A stretch of DNA of 64,000 nt from JBMONI01 sp049324575 (GCA_049324575.1 JBMONI010000019.1:3831-67830); one strand, 5' to 3'. Shown: positions 51,953 through 61,313, counted from the first letter of the stretch. Made by a program: numbers and translations. Notes: generated by a model from the sequence alone, not told the origin.

Positions 51953-53935
51953 TTATCCCGTCAATTCCCAAGCGCTGCGATAGGCCTGGATCGATTCGAC
52001 ATAGCGAAGAAAATTTTCATAGAAAGGGATCGTCGAAATCGTAGCACTGTCCCCGATGACAATCAACTTTCTTTTGGCGCGTGTCATGGCCACATTCATT
52101 CGCCGCGTATCGGCAAGAAATCCGAGTTTCCCGGTCAGGTTCGAGCGCACGAGTGAAAGGAGAACCGCCTCTTTCTCTCGTCCCTGGAACGCATCGACGC
52201 TGTCGATCTCGGGCCCCTCCCCCTTCTCGATATCCCATTCGTCCTGATAGATCAGGCTGATAAGTAGACGGACCTGGGCCGCGTAAGGGCTGATGAGACC
52301 GATAGCGCGCGCCGGGACCCCAGCCTCGCAGAGTTTCCGGAAAAAGACCACCGCCAATTTGGCCTCTTCCGGATTGAAAGGGCTCGACGAACCGTCGCTC
52401 CATTTCTCCTCATAACCCAACCCTGCCGTGTCGAGGAACATGACCGGCTCTCCGGTTTCGGAGGTCGCGGCCACGCCGGGAAGTCCCGCAAGCGTATGAT
52501 GACGGACCTGCGGAGCCGCGGAGAGTTTCCCCTCGTAGAACTCTTCCGACGAATAATTCATGATCTTTTCATGCATACGGTACTGCTCGGCAAGACGGAT
52601 CTTCGACTCTTCGCCCAACACCGCATGGAACCGCTCGAAAAGGGAGAACATCAGGGTCTCGGGGCCTTGGGATTTGGAAAGCACGGTCGGCGGAAGCTGA
52701 CGGTGATCCCCTGCGAGGATGAGCCGTCCGGCATGGGTCACCGGGATCCAGGAGGCCGGCTCAATAGCCTGCGTGGCTTCATCCACGATCACCCATTGGA
52801 AGGCCTTGTCCTTGAGGATCGGGTCTCCGCACATCGTATGGGTCGCGATCACCACTTCCGAGCCGCTCCAGACCTGCCTGAAGATCTCGGCCCGAAGATT
52901 TTTGATCTCCTGTTTCAACGTGCGGATCTCCTCGGCAAGTTCTTTTTTTTCTTCATAGCTGAATTCCCGGCGGTCCTCGCGCCGCTCCTTCTGACGGAAG
53001 ATCTGGTCGAGACGGGCCTGATGTTCTTCGATGAGTTGGGCGTAAGAGTGCCGTTTCATCTGATAGCTCAGCAGATGCTCGCGGATCGCGGCCGTCGTGC
53101 GGGCCGGATGGCCGAGCCGGGTGACCGGGATCCCCGCCCGCACGAGACACTCGACCAAATGATCGCAGGCCGCGTTGCTCGGCGCGGTCACAAGCACCGT
53201 TTCGCCTTGCGCCCGGGCCTGGAAAACGATTTCGACGAGCACCTGGGTTTTCCCCGTCCCCGGCGGTCCGTGGATGAGCATCACGTCTTGCGCCTGAAGC
53301 GCCATACAAACCGCCTTTTTCTGGGCCTCATTCAATTGCGGAAAATGAAAGATCCGACGCCCCGGGTCCTGGGGATCCAAGAGCCTCGGTTTCCGGAGTC
53401 CGAGACAAATATCGCGCAGGACCGCCGGCGAAGAATGCCGGGCCTGGCTCACAGCGCGCAAGGCTTCGTACATCCGGTCATAGGTCGTTTGATTTTCGGC
53501 CAGGCTGAGCTCATAAAATTTATCGTTCCCCACCCAACCCGGAAGCTCCCGGGCAAAAGCGACCGTGATCGTCAACCGGTCTTTCTCGTAGACAGTGCCT
53601 GTCGGACGCTCCGCCGGCGGAGTACGGAAACCGGCAAGGTGGATCACATCGCCGATCTGGAGCGCTTCACGCCGGATCGGACGCCGGTCGGCCCGGCCGA
53701 AAGTCACGAGCCGCTGGCCGGAAGGATTGTAATGAAGTTCCACGAGCGCCAGGCGCAGCAGTGCCCGTCCTTTTCGCTCACGGGATTCAGGATCCAGGTC
53801 AAGGACCTCTTGACGGTACCGGTGGCGGTCCTCGCGTTCCTCGTCTTGCAAAAGACGGTTCAGGCGGGAAAAATGCTGTTCGATGATCTCTTTCTCATCA
53901 AGTGCGTAGCGGATCTTCGGTTTGCGATGCGGCAT
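51953..53935 (-). CDS. SF1B DNA/RNA helicase (Upf1-like)
   Basis: A 660-residue helicase with an N-terminal beta-barrel-type region, Walker A GPPGTGKTQVLVEI, APSNAACDHLVE (Ia), DEATQA (II), GDHRQLPPTV (III), AEQYRM (IV), ISPYAAQVRLL (V) and NVAMTRAKRKLIVIGD (VI). Its closest kin by motif wording are IGHMBP2/Dna2/Upf1-type bacterial helicases. ATG at 53935 has AAAGGG 6 nt upstream and is preferred to the ATG at 53971. It lies 55 nt downstream of the MBL hydrolase gene. Substrate (DNA or RNA) is not resolved. Confidence 0.92.
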   Translation of the reverse strand: MPHRKPKIRYALDEKEIIEQHFSRLNRLLQDEEREDRHRYRQEVLDLDPESRERKGRALLRLALVELHYNPSGQRLVTFGRADRRPIRREALQIGDVIHLAGFRTPPAERPTGTVYEKDRLTITVAFARELPGWVGNDKFYELSLAENQTTYDRMYEALRAVSQARHSSPAVLRDICLGLRKPRLLDPQDPGRRIFHFPQLNEAQKKAVCMALQAQDVMLIHGPPGTGKTQVLVEIVFQARAQGETVLVTAPSNAACDHLVECLVRAGIPVTRLGHPARTTAAIREHLLSYQMKRHSYAQLIEEHQARLDQIFRQKERREDRREFSYEEKKELAEEIRTLKQEIKNLRAEIFRQVWSGSEVVIATHTMCGDPILKDKAFQWVIVDEATQAIEPASWIPVTHAGRLILAGDHRQLPPTVLSKSQGPETLMFSLFERFHAVLGEESKIRLAEQYRMHEKIMNYSSEEFYEGKLSAAPQVRHHTLAGLPGVAATSETGEPVMFLDTAGLGYEEKWSDGSSSPFNPEEAKLAVVFFRKLCEAGVPARAIGLISPYAAQVRLLISLIYQDEWDIEKGEGPEIDSVDAFQGREKEAVLLSLVRSNLTGKLGFLADTRRMNVAMTRAKRKLIVIGDSATISTIPFYENFLRYVESIQAYRSAWELTG

Positions 53936-53990
53936 TGCGATCCCTTTCCCGCGCCTTCCGGTTTCCGGCATCGACGGAAAACGCTGCGGC

Positions 53991-54635
53991 CTACCAGGCC
54001 ATGCGGAACCGGAGGAACTGTTCTTCAGACCTCAGCTTCATATAAGGATTGATGCGTTTCACTTCGCCCAACGTCGCGGAAGGGACATCGGAATAATCGT
54101 GCCCGGGATAGATCACGGTCTCATCCGGCAAAGCCGCGATCTTTTGCGTCAAACTCGCATACATGGCTTTCGGGTCGCTGAACGGAAAATCGCATCGCCC
54201 GCAAGCCGTAATAAAAAGCGTGTCCCCGGTGAACAGGTTCCCGCCGATATGGAAACACTGGCCCCCGGGCGTATGGCCCGGCGTATGAAGGACCCCGATC
54301 TCCAATCCCCCGCAGTGGAGCACTTCTCCGTCACGAGTCATGCGGAATGACTTCGAGCGCCCGCCGTAATGGCGCGCATCTGCTTCATGCATATGGACCG
54401 GGACCGGACAGGCACGGACGAGCGCCGGCACCGCATTGGTATGATCATCATGGAAATGGGTGCAGAGGATCGCGGCAAGGCGGAGTTTTTCCTCCCGGAT
54501 CCTGGCAAGGATCGTTTCCGGCTCCCAGGCCGGATCGATGCAGACCGCTTCGCGCGTCCCGGGATCCGCGACGAGATAGCAGAAATTCTCCATTCCCCCG
54601 ACCGGCATCTGGAAAATAAGCGGCCCTTTTTTCAC
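53991..54635 (-). CDS. Metallo-beta-lactamase-fold hydrolase (glyoxalase II-like)
   Basis: A 214-residue protein with the binuclear metal motif THFHDDH (H60, H62, D64, H65), HTPGHTPGG, GDTLFITACGRCDFP and IYPGHDY. The layout fits glyoxalase II or persulfide-dioxygenase-like enzymes; the substrate-binding C-terminal domain of true GloB is short here. Start is GTG at 54635, a GTGA overlap with the pseudouridine synthase stop. Confidence 0.9.
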   Translation of the reverse strand: MKKGPLIFQMPVGGMENFCYLVADPGTREAVCIDPAWEPETILARIREEKLRLAAILCTHFHDDHTNAVPALVRACPVPVHMHEADARHYGGRSKSFRMTRDGEVLHCGGLEIGVLHTPGHTPGGQCFHIGGNLFTGDTLFITACGRCDFPFSDPKAMYASLTQKIAALPDETVIYPGHDYSDVPSATLGEVKRINPYMKLRSEEQFLRFRMAW

Positions 54636-55381
54636 GCGTCTTCCTTTCCGGTTCCAGCCGCACGGCGCAAGGCCTCGATCTCGCGTTTGTTCAAGAATCG
54701 TCCTTCCCCCGGCAACAGCGTTCCGAGCACAAGCGGCCCTTGCGCGATCCGGACAAGCCGGGTCACGCGGTATTCTAACGCCTCCATCATTCTCCGGATC
54801 TCGCGGTTCCTGCCTTCGTACAAAAGAACGCGAAGGATCCTCCGGGAAGCTGAAAGGACTTTTTCGGCATGCGCCATACCGTCCTCGAGCAAAACGCCCT
54901 TAAGCAGTTTGAACCGGTCCTCCGGACGAAAAGCCCGGTCGAGCCTCACTTCATACCATTTCCCTACGCCGAATTTCGGATGCGTGAGACGGTACGCCAG
55001 ATCGCCGTCGTTGGTGAAAAGAAGAAGCCCCGAAGAATCCTTATCCAGCCTCCCGACCGGGAACACGCGTGTCCGCTTCGCGGCCGGCTGGCGGGATCCG
55101 CGCACCAGCGCATGCGGCAGAAGCTCATAGACCGTTTTCTTCGCCTGGGGATCGCCCGCGGTCGTCACATAGCCTTCGGGTTTGTGAAGGAGATAATAGA
55201 CGAAGGAACGGAATTCCAGCATTTTTCCGCGATAGGCCAGCGCGTCGCGCCCGGGTTCGACCTGCCTTCCGAGATCGCGCACCACTTCCCCGTTCACGGT
55301 CACGGCCCCGTTGCGAACATAAACCTCGCATTGTCTCCGAGAGGCAAGCCCCGCCATGGCAAGCGCGCGCGAGATCCTCAT
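54632..55381 (-). CDS. 16S/23S rRNA pseudouridine synthase (RsuA/RluB type)
   Basis: Isomerises uridine in rRNA. The 249-residue protein has an N-terminal S4 RNA-binding domain (MRISRALAMAGLASRRQCE, VTVNGEVVRD) and the catalytic VGRLDKDSSGLLLFTND with D113, then YEGRNREIRRMM. The target site cannot be told from sequence; RluB is the most similar in length. Its ATG overlaps the trmB stop as ATGA and its stop overlaps the MBL gene. Confidence 0.93.
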   Translation of the reverse strand: MRISRALAMAGLASRRQCEVYVRNGAVTVNGEVVRDLGRQVEPGRDALAYRGKMLEFRSFVYYLLHKPEGYVTTAGDPQAKKTVYELLPHALVRGSRQPAAKRTRVFPVGRLDKDSSGLLLFTNDGDLAYRLTHPKFGVGKWYEVRLDRAFRPEDRFKLLKGVLLEDGMAHAEKVLSASRRILRVLLYEGRNREIRRMMEALEYRVTRLVRIAQGPLVLGTLLPGEGRFLNKREIEALRRAAGTGKEDA

Positions 55382-56031
55382 GCTTTCACAAGCTCCAGAT
55401 AAAAGATTTTGCGGCCGACCTTTTCATATTTGATCTCGTAATTGGTCTTCGCGACCAGTCCCGGGTTGAGACGTTCGTTAATCCCGGTCCGGATCTTCCA
55501 GAAGGGGCCGTTCTGCTCGGCCATTTCGCGGACCGAACCCGCATAGTTCTCGTCATCGGAAGCGAAAAAAACGCTTCCTCCCGGCACGAGCGCGCGGTGC
55601 AGGTTCGCCAGCATACGGCCGTTCACAAAACGTCTTTTCTGATGGCGCCGTTTGGGCCAGGGGTCCGGGAAATAAATATGAAAACAATCCACCGACCCGG
55701 GCGCCAAATGACCTTCCAGGATCTCAAAAGCATCGGCTTTGACGAAACAAAGATTCGCGACCCCCTGCTTTTGCGAGCGTTTCTTCCCGATATTCATCCA
55801 TTTCGCCACACGGTCGATGCCGAAAAAACGCACTGCAGGGTTCTCTTTGGCACGCGCAAGGAGGAACCGCGCCTTTCCGCACCCGAGCTCGACCTCAAGG
55901 CGCCCGGAAAGGGCGAGAAAAGCTTTCATCGCGGCAAGCTCGTCGGGACGGATCTCCGGAAAATATTTTGGAACCGCCCGAAGCGGCGCCTTGAATTCTT
56001 TTTGAGGAAGCGTGGAGTTCGCGGCAACCAT
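55378..56031 (-). CDS. trmB: tRNA (guanine-N7-)-methyltransferase
   Basis: Makes m7G46 in tRNA using SAM. The 217-residue protein has the SAM motif VELGCGKARFLLA, FFGIDRVAKW, and the family signature IYFPDPWPKRRHQKRR. ATG at 56031 (MVAANSTLPQKEF) is 1 nt after the upstream methyltransferase stop; a longer form would overlap that gene. It lies in an RNA-modification series: TrmA type, trmB, Rsu/Rlu type. Confidence 0.94.
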   Translation of the reverse strand: MVAANSTLPQKEFKAPLRAVPKYFPEIRPDELAAMKAFLALSGRLEVELGCGKARFLLARAKENPAVRFFGIDRVAKWMNIGKKRSQKQGVANLCFVKADAFEILEGHLAPGSVDCFHIYFPDPWPKRRHQKRRFVNGRMLANLHRALVPGGSVFFASDDENYAGSVREMAEQNGPFWKIRTGINERLNPGLVAKTNYEIKYEKVGRKIFYLELVKA

Positions 56032-56032
56032 C

Positions 56033-57121
56033 TTAGGCGACAGGCCGAAGGACAGCCAAGGTTTCGAGGTGGCGGGTTCGTGGAAAAAAATCAAAGGGAA
56101 GGATCCGCTCGAGCCGCCAGGAACCTGCCGTCAGGATCCGCAAATCCCTTACGAGTGATGCCGGTGAACAGGACAGATAAAGAAGTGCTTCAAAACCGGC
56201 CGGAGAAGCGCTTTTCGACATGACGGCCAGCAGTGCCGAAACGGCCGGGCTCAAGCCCGCGCGAGGAGGATCGATCATGGCGATCTTGGATCCGTGGCCG
56301 GACCGGGCCAAAAGCCTTTCGAGATGCTCCTCGACCTTGCCGTGGATCTGTTTGACCTTTTCTTGTAATCCGTGCCGCTGGATGTTGTAAGCGGCCAGCT
56401 TGGAAGAGCCCGCGCATTCTTCGATCATCCAGACCCCCGCCGCATCGGGTTCAAGGCAAAGCCCGAACAGTCCCACGCCGGAATAAAGATCGAAAAATTC
56501 CGGACGGGCGCGGAAAAGTCCGGTCGCACGGATCGTTTCGATCAAACGCGGCAGGATCGAGAGATTGGCCTGGAAAAACGTTTCGAGCGAATAATAGACC
56601 TTCCGCCCGCCGATCTCGGTCCACAGATAATCCTTTTCCTCCATCTCCAGGGACCGACGGCCGATCCCGCCCCAAAAAATACGGCCGTCATCTCCGGTTC
56701 TCACCACAAGATTCGCCGTACGGTATTTCGGCGGGAGCCGTTCGGCGGCCAACCGTCCCAGCTCAGGCAGGAAATCCGAAATATTCTTTTTCGCGATCCA
56801 GCAACGATCAACGGGGATCGTGCGGTGGGTCCCCTCTTTACGGAAACCCATGACCAGCTCGCCGCCGCGCAAGCGATAGATCCCGATATCAAGTCGATGC
56901 CGGTAATGATAAATGTCGGGCGAAGGCACGACGGCCCCGACCTTTTCAGGGGCGGCCACCGCCGCCTCGGCCAGGAGCGAAACCAGCTCTTCCCGCTTGA
57001 GACGAAGCTCGTCCTCATAAGCAAGATGCTGATACAGACATCCGCCGCAAGATTCAAAAACCGGGCAAATCGACTGCGTTTTCAGATCGGATTCGATGGA
57101 AGTTCCGAGGCCGGTCACCAT
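56033..57121 (-). CDS. TrmA-family RNA (uracil-5-)-methyltransferase
   Basis: Methylates U to m5U in tRNA or rRNA. The 362-residue protein has the Fe-S Cys set CPVFESCGGC (C19, C25, C28), SAM motif FDLYSGVGLFGL, DPPRAGL and the catalytic Cys in YLSCSPASL. It lacks the N-terminal TRAM domain seen in RlmD and similar enzymes. The ATG at 57121 is chosen because longer in-frame starts run into the divergent folB gene. It heads an RNA-modification series. Target (U54 of tRNA or a 23S site) is open. Confidence 0.9.
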   Translation of the reverse strand: MVTGLGTSIESDLKTQSICPVFESCGGCLYQHLAYEDELRLKREELVSLLAEAAVAAPEKVGAVVPSPDIYHYRHRLDIGIYRLRGGELVMGFRKEGTHRTIPVDRCWIAKKNISDFLPELGRLAAERLPPKYRTANLVVRTGDDGRIFWGGIGRRSLEMEEKDYLWTEIGGRKVYYSLETFFQANLSILPRLIETIRATGLFRARPEFFDLYSGVGLFGLCLEPDAAGVWMIEECAGSSKLAAYNIQRHGLQEKVKQIHGKVEEHLERLLARSGHGSKIAMIDPPRAGLSPAVSALLAVMSKSASPAGFEALLYLSCSPASLVRDLRILTAGSWRLERILPFDFFPRTRHLETLAVLRPVA

Positions 57122-57178
57122 GACGGGAAGTATCCCCGCAAATAGACAAACGGTCAAGGGAAATGCTAGACTTGGGCC

Positions 57179-57535
57179 ATGCGTGACAAGCTTTTTATCG
57201 AAGGACTCGAAGCCCGCTGCGTGATCGGCATTTTTGACTGGGAACGCAAGGTCCGCCAGAAGGTCCTGATCGATCTCGAGATCCCTTTTGACAACCGCAT
57301 CACGGCCCGCCGGGACCGTATCGAGAACGCCCTTGATTACAAACGCCTTGCCCAACGGGTCCGGCGTTTTGTTTCCGAAAGCCGCTTTTTCCTGATCGAG
57401 ACCCTCGCCGAAAAAACCGCCTCGATGATCTTGCGAGAATTCCCCGTCCGGCGTCTCAGGCTACGGCTCTCGAAGCCGGGCGCGCTTCGCCACTCGCGCA
57501 ATGTCGGGGTTGAGATCACTCGTGCAAAAAAATAA
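57179..57535 (+). CDS. folB: Dihydroneopterin aldolase
   Basis: Folate synthesis: cleaves dihydroneopterin to 6-hydroxymethyl-dihydropterin. The 118-residue protein has the family start DKLFIEGLEARCVIGIFDWE and the conserved LIETLAEKTASMIL helix, then LRLRLSKPGA. It is divergent from the TrmA-type gene across 57 nt and overlaps folK. Confidence 0.93.
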   Translation: MRDKLFIEGLEARCVIGIFDWERKVRQKVLIDLEIPFDNRITARRDRIENALDYKRLAQRVRRFVSESRFFLIETLAEKTASMILREFPVRRLRLRLSKPGALRHSRNVGVEITRAKK

Positions 57536-58001
57536 GCGGCGTTATTACCTGAGCCTCGGTTCGAACATCCATCCTGAAAAAAACATGCCGGAAAGTCTCC
57601 GCCTCCTGCGGAAGACCCTGGGCCGGCTTCGCGTTTCTTCTTTCTATGAAACAGATCCGGTCGGTCCCGCCGGCCGCGCCTGTTTCTGGAACTGTGCCGT
57701 TACGCTGCGTTCGTCCTTGAAGGTCTCCGCCCTGAAGCGTCTTCTTGCGGCGCTCGAACAGGCCATGGGGCGGCGGCGTGCAAAACGCCTCCGTTATCGC
57801 GCGCGTACGATCGATCTCGATCTGCTCCCGAAACGGGGTTACAAACGGCAAGCCTATGTCATGATCCCTCTCGCCGAGATCGCTCCCCGCGCTGTTGCTC
57901 CCGGGACGAAAAAGACCTTCGCGCGCCTCGCGGCCCGGTTCAAGGGAACCCCATCCGTACGCCGCCTTATATCCCGCGAACGGCGGAAGGGCCTCAGATG
58001 A
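57522..58001 (+). CDS. folK: 6-hydroxymethyl-dihydropterin pyrophosphokinase
   Basis: Activates the folB product with ATP. The protein of about 159 residues has YLSLGSNIHPEKNM, VSSFYETDPVG, and RYRARTIDLDLL with the metal-binding Asp pair. The start is likely GTG at 57522, which keeps a short leader before the first strand; ATG at 57501 and TTG at 57510 are alternatives. It overlaps folB and its 3' end overlaps the convergent small secreted gene by 8 nt. folP is not next to it. Confidence 0.93.
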   Translation: MQKNKRRYYLSLGSNIHPEKNMPESLRLLRKTLGRLRVSSFYETDPVGPAGRACFWNCAVTLRSSLKVSALKRLLAALEQAMGRRRAKRLRYRARTIDLDLLPKRGYKRQAYVMIPLAEIAPRAVAPGTKKTFARLAARFKGTPSVRRLISRERRKGLR

Positions 58002-58290
58002 AAAAGACCATGTATTTGGCGTAGGGAGCCGCTCCCGAAGCCGTTTCGAGAGCTCCGGTAAGGAGTCCTCCGATAGTCCGGAAACTCCCGTCAACCGTTC
58101 CGGTAAGGACCCCAAGAGGGAAAGGCTGTTGGGCGGAATGAGTCAGGATCGCTTTGGGGATCTGAAAAACCGAGCCGATCATACGCGCACTGCCTCCCAA
58201 AATACGCCCGGGATTCGCCCACGAAGGCCCCGCACTCCCCAAGAGCAGGACGAGCAAAAGGATCGCCGTATGTCGAACTCGTTTTCCCAT
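57994..58290 (-). CDS. Small secreted protein, exosortase-associated-like
   Basis: A 98-residue protein with a signal peptide (HTAILLLVLLLGSAGPSWA). The mature part is a run of small Gly/Ala-rich helices (GRILGGSARMIGSVFQIPKA, GVLTGTVDGSFRTIGGLL). The IPK after a glycine-spaced helix resembles the TIGR04073 family of exosortase-linked proteins, from memory; no sorting gene is nearby. Convergent with folK. Confidence 0.55.
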   Translation of the reverse strand: MGKRVRHTAILLLVLLLGSAGPSWANPGRILGGSARMIGSVFQIPKAILTHSAQQPFPLGVLTGTVDGSFRTIGGLLTGALETASGAAPYAKYMVFFI

Positions 58291-58338
58291 GCCCTTATTA
58301 ACGACCCGGGAGCTTCTTGGCTCAAGCCTTCTTCTTGA

Positions 58339-58368
58339 CCAAGGCCCTAAGCTTGTCTTGGGTTTTTT
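58339..58368 (+). terminator. Possible hairpin plus T-run before the epimerase gene
   Basis: CCAAG (58339-58343) and CTTGG (58357-58361) form a 5-bp stem with a 13-nt loop, followed by GTTTTTT. It lies 41 nt before the epimerase ATG and over 300 nt past folK, so it is either a weak read-through terminator or an attenuator. The stem is short. Confidence 0.3.
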
Positions 58369-58408
58369 GGTTGAACTTTAGAAGGATTTGGCTAGGATAG
58401 TCCCTCTT

Positions 58409-59350
58409 ATGAAAACGATCCTCATTACCGGTGCTTGCGGATTCATCGGATCGAATCTGACCCTGGAGCTCCAGCGGCGGTTTCCGGACACAAGGCTCAT
58501 CGCCATGGACGATCTCCGGGGATCCAGCTTCAAAAATCTGCTCGGCTACCACGGCGATTTCCTGGCTTACAATGTTGCCGACCCCGCCTGGTGTTCGGTT
58601 CTCGTCAAGCTCCCGATCGACGCCATTTTCCACCTGGCTTCGATCACCGACACAACCGTCCTGGACGAAAAAAAGATGATGGTGGACAATGTCGAAGGAT
58701 TCCGGCTTATTCTGGATTTCGCTCTCGAGAAAAAGTGTCCCGTGGTCTTCGCTTCGTCGGCCGCAGTCTACGGAAGCCAGGACCACCCCATGAAAGAAGA
58801 GGACGGCGGCCGGCCGAACAACATTTACGGCTATTCAAAATGGATCATGGAAAACCTCGCTCGCACTTATTACGACCGTCTCAAGATCACGGGCCTGCGC
58901 TATTTCAATGTCTTCGGACCGGGAGAGGACTTCAAGGGCGCCGCCGCCAGCATGACCTATCAGCTCTACCGGCAAATGGCCCAAGGCAAACAGCCGCGGA
59001 TCTTCAAATACGGCGAACAGCGCCGGGATTTCATCTATGTCAAGGATGTGGTCGAAGCCACGATTCGGGCGCTTGACGCCAAGAAGAACACGGTCGTCAA
59101 TGTCGGCACCGGCGCCTCGACGTCTTTCAACGAACTGATCGACGCCATCAACGAAGGCCTGGAGACCCGCCTGAAACCGGATTACTTCGATAATCCATAT
59201 AACTTTTATCAGAATTTCACCGAAGCTGACATGAGCCATACCGAAAAAATGCTCAGCTTCCGGTGTCGTTATACCACCCGCGAAGGCGTCCTTGATTATG
59301 TGCGCAATTACCTTCGCACGGGGATCGCGGCAACCACGGTCACAAAATAA
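58409..59350 (+). CDS. NAD-dependent sugar epimerase (HldD-like)
   Basis: Extended SDR of 313 residues: NAD-binding TGACGFIGSN (7-16), DDLRGSSFKNLLGYHGDF, SSAAVYGSQDHP, NIYGYSK with the catalytic Tyr/Lys, RYFNVFGPGE and RRDFIYVKDVV. The wording is closest to ADP-glyceromanno-heptose 6-epimerase, which would supply LPS core heptose, but GDP/UDP-sugar epimerases are close relatives. ATG at 58409 is preferred to TTG at 58388, which has its possible ribosome site only 1 nt away. It is followed by the AI-2E permease gene after 27 nt. Confidence 0.85.
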   Translation: MKTILITGACGFIGSNLTLELQRRFPDTRLIAMDDLRGSSFKNLLGYHGDFLAYNVADPAWCSVLVKLPIDAIFHLASITDTTVLDEKKMMVDNVEGFRLILDFALEKKCPVVFASSAAVYGSQDHPMKEEDGGRPNNIYGYSKWIMENLARTYYDRLKITGLRYFNVFGPGEDFKGAAASMTYQLYRQMAQGKQPRIFKYGEQRRDFIYVKDVVEATIRALDAKKNTVVNVGTGASTSFNELIDAINEGLETRLKPDYFDNPYNFYQNFTEADMSHTEKMLSFRCRYTTREGVLDYVRNYLRTGIAATTVTK

Positions 59351-59377
59351 CCTGGCCTTGGCCAGAAGAGGCGCACC

Positions 59378-60436
59378 ATGAACCGGGAACAGCTGATCTC
59401 CTACTTTTTCATCGGGTTCCTGCTTTTCATCGTCCTGCAGGTCTTTTATATCTTTTCGCCGTTCTTCAAAGCGATCTTCTGGGCGATGGTGCTGACCTTT
59501 ACGTTCTATCCCCTACTCGCCTTTTTCAAAGAAAAACTCCGGATGCCGGAGACGATCGCCGCGTTGCTTCTGACAGTGATCGTTTTTCTGGTCGTGATCC
59601 CGCCGGTTGTGATCCTGGTAATCAATGTCACGCAGCAGGCGATCGATCTTTACCAGCTCGCCCTGGACTATTTCCGTTCCGGAAAATTCCAGATCCTGAT
59701 CGACAACCTGCGTGCCGCCCCTTTTATCCAGCGGATGGAAGCCCGGTTCGTTGAATGGGACATGTTGAAAAATTCGGCGGAATCCTGGGTGCTGAACTCC
59801 CTGAAGGCCCTTGGCCAGCACGCCGCCAGTTCCGTCGGCGAGCTCACCAAGAATCTTTTTGTGGCCGTCGTGAACCTTTTCTTCATGGCCTTCCTGGTTT
59901 TCGTCTTTTTGAAGGACGGCCACCGGATCGTCCGCTTCCTCTATGAAGTCGCGCCGTTCGAGGAAAAAAGCAAAAAGCTGATCTTCGGTCATATCAACGA
60001 ATCGCTCTCGGCAGTGATCCGCGGACAGCTGTTCACGTCTTTTATGCAGGGACTCCTGGCGGGAACGATCTACGCGCTGCTCGGGATCCCGGCCCCGGTC
60101 CTTCTCGGCGTCGCCACTTTCATCGGTTCGCTTTTGCCGGTGATCGGCGCTTCAGGGATCTGGGTCCCGATCGTGGTCTATCTTTTCTTTCAGGGTGCGA
60201 TGGCGAAAGCGCTCATCCTGCTTCTGGCGGGGATCTTCGGGATCAGCATCATGGACAATATCCTGAAACCTTATCTGATCGGAGAAAAAACCAAGCTCTC
60301 CTATTTCCTGCTTTTCTTCGCGATCCTGGGCGGTCTCAAACTTTACGGCCTGGTCGGGATGTTCCTCGCCCCGGTCGTCCTGTCGCTTTTTTTTGCGCTG
60401 ATCAAGATCTACCAGGAACAATACCGCATGCATTGA
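59378..60436 (+). CDS. AI-2E family membrane permease
   Basis: A 352-residue protein with seven or eight membrane helices, the central soluble part (about 85-155) and the family ending DNILKPYLIGEKTKLSYFLL then GLVGMFLAPV. Members export varied small molecules; AI-2 transport should not be assumed from the name. ATG follows GAAGAGG. Co-directional with the epimerase gene. Confidence 0.9.
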   Translation: MNREQLISYFFIGFLLFIVLQVFYIFSPFFKAIFWAMVLTFTFYPLLAFFKEKLRMPETIAALLLTVIVFLVVIPPVVILVINVTQQAIDLYQLALDYFRSGKFQILIDNLRAAPFIQRMEARFVEWDMLKNSAESWVLNSLKALGQHAASSVGELTKNLFVAVVNLFFMAFLVFVFLKDGHRIVRFLYEVAPFEEKSKKLIFGHINESLSAVIRGQLFTSFMQGLLAGTIYALLGIPAPVLLGVATFIGSLLPVIGASGIWVPIVVYLFFQGAMAKALILLLAGIFGISIMDNILKPYLIGEKTKLSYFLLFFAILGGLKLYGLVGMFLAPVVLSLFFALIKIYQEQYRMH

Positions 60437-60455
60437 GCCTCTGAGAAGGCTCTCT

Positions 60456-61313
60456 TCAGTCCGAGCGAACTTCCAGCACGACCGCTTCCGGCCGGCACAT
60501 CCACCGGAACGGAAGAAAGCGGCAATGCCCCATGCCTTGCGAAACCGAAAGCGGGGTCCCCCGGAACAAGTGAAGCCCCGTGGTGTATTTCCGCCCCAAA
60601 CAGGTATGCGTGAGGATCGGACCGATCCCCGGCAAACGGATCTGCCCCCCGTGCGTATGGCCCGCCAGCGCAAGGTCCATCTCATTATCCCCCACTTCGA
60701 GCAGGACATCGGCCGAATGCGTGAGCAGAATATTGACCTTTCGCGGATCGAAATTCTCCAAAGTCGCCCGGAGGTTGGCTTTCTCGGTCATCGGATCATC
60801 GATCCCGTGCACAAGGAACGGTACGCCTTCGATCACAAACTCAGCCGTCTCGTTCCGAAGGACGCGGATCCCGGAAACCTTCAGCTCGTGTACCAGGCGA
60901 TCGACATCATTGAGCGTCTTCGGCAGGCCCCACCCCGGAAAATCATGGAGGAAGGAGTCCCAGAACCGGTAGTCGTAATGGTCGTGATTGCCGAGGATCG
61001 CGAAGATCCCGTAACGGCTTTGGAGCCGGGCAAGGTTCGCCGCGCACTGACGGACTGCCCCATCATGTTCGATCAGGTCCCCGGTGCAGAAGACAAGATC
61101 ATAAGGCTCCCGGGCAAGTTGGCCGAAAAAATCATCCAAGGGATGGGGCTTGCCGGTGAAATGGAAATCGCTCAAGTGGAGGATCTTCAGCGGACGGGGC
61201 AATTTTTTCCGGATCGGGACCGAGCGGAATACCACACGGTAGCGCCGGATCTCGATAAAGCGGATCCAGATGAAAAGCGCGGCCGCGGCAAGGAGAAAAA
61301 GGACCGTCAGCAT
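60456..61313 (-). CDS. Membrane-anchored metallophosphoesterase
   Basis: A 285-residue calcineurin-type phosphoesterase with an N-terminal anchor (LTVLFLLAAAALFIWIRFI) and metal residues DFH (D49, H51), TGD (D79), GNHD (N109, H110) and GHTHGGQ. The layout is that of YkuE/LpxI-neighbour-type UDP-sugar or phospholipid-head phosphatases. It follows fumC by 45 nt. Substrate unknown. Confidence 0.88.
   Translation of the reverse strand: MLTVLFLLAAAALFIWIRFIEIRRYRVVFRSVPIRKKLPRPLKILHLSDFHFTGKPHPLDDFFGQLAREPYDLVFCTGDLIEHDGAVRQCAANLARLQSRYGIFAILGNHDHYDYRFWDSFLHDFPGWGLPKTLNDVDRLVHELKVSGIRVLRNETAEFVIEGVPFLVHGIDDPMTEKANLRATLENFDPRKVNILLTHSADVLLEVGDNEMDLALAGHTHGGQIRLPGIGPILTHTCLGRKYTTGLHLFRGTPLSVSQGMGHCRFLPFRWMCRPEAVVLEVRSD

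Noticed and set aside
58322..58786. Minus-strand frame with a lysine-rich, protein-like tail
   Set aside because: Antisense to the epimerase gene over most of its length and without a ribosome site; the tail is probably chance.
59352..59365. CTGGCC-TT-GGCCAG inverted repeat between the epimerase and AI-2E genes
   Set aside because: Two-nt loop, no T-run and short arms; too weak to call a terminator or operator.
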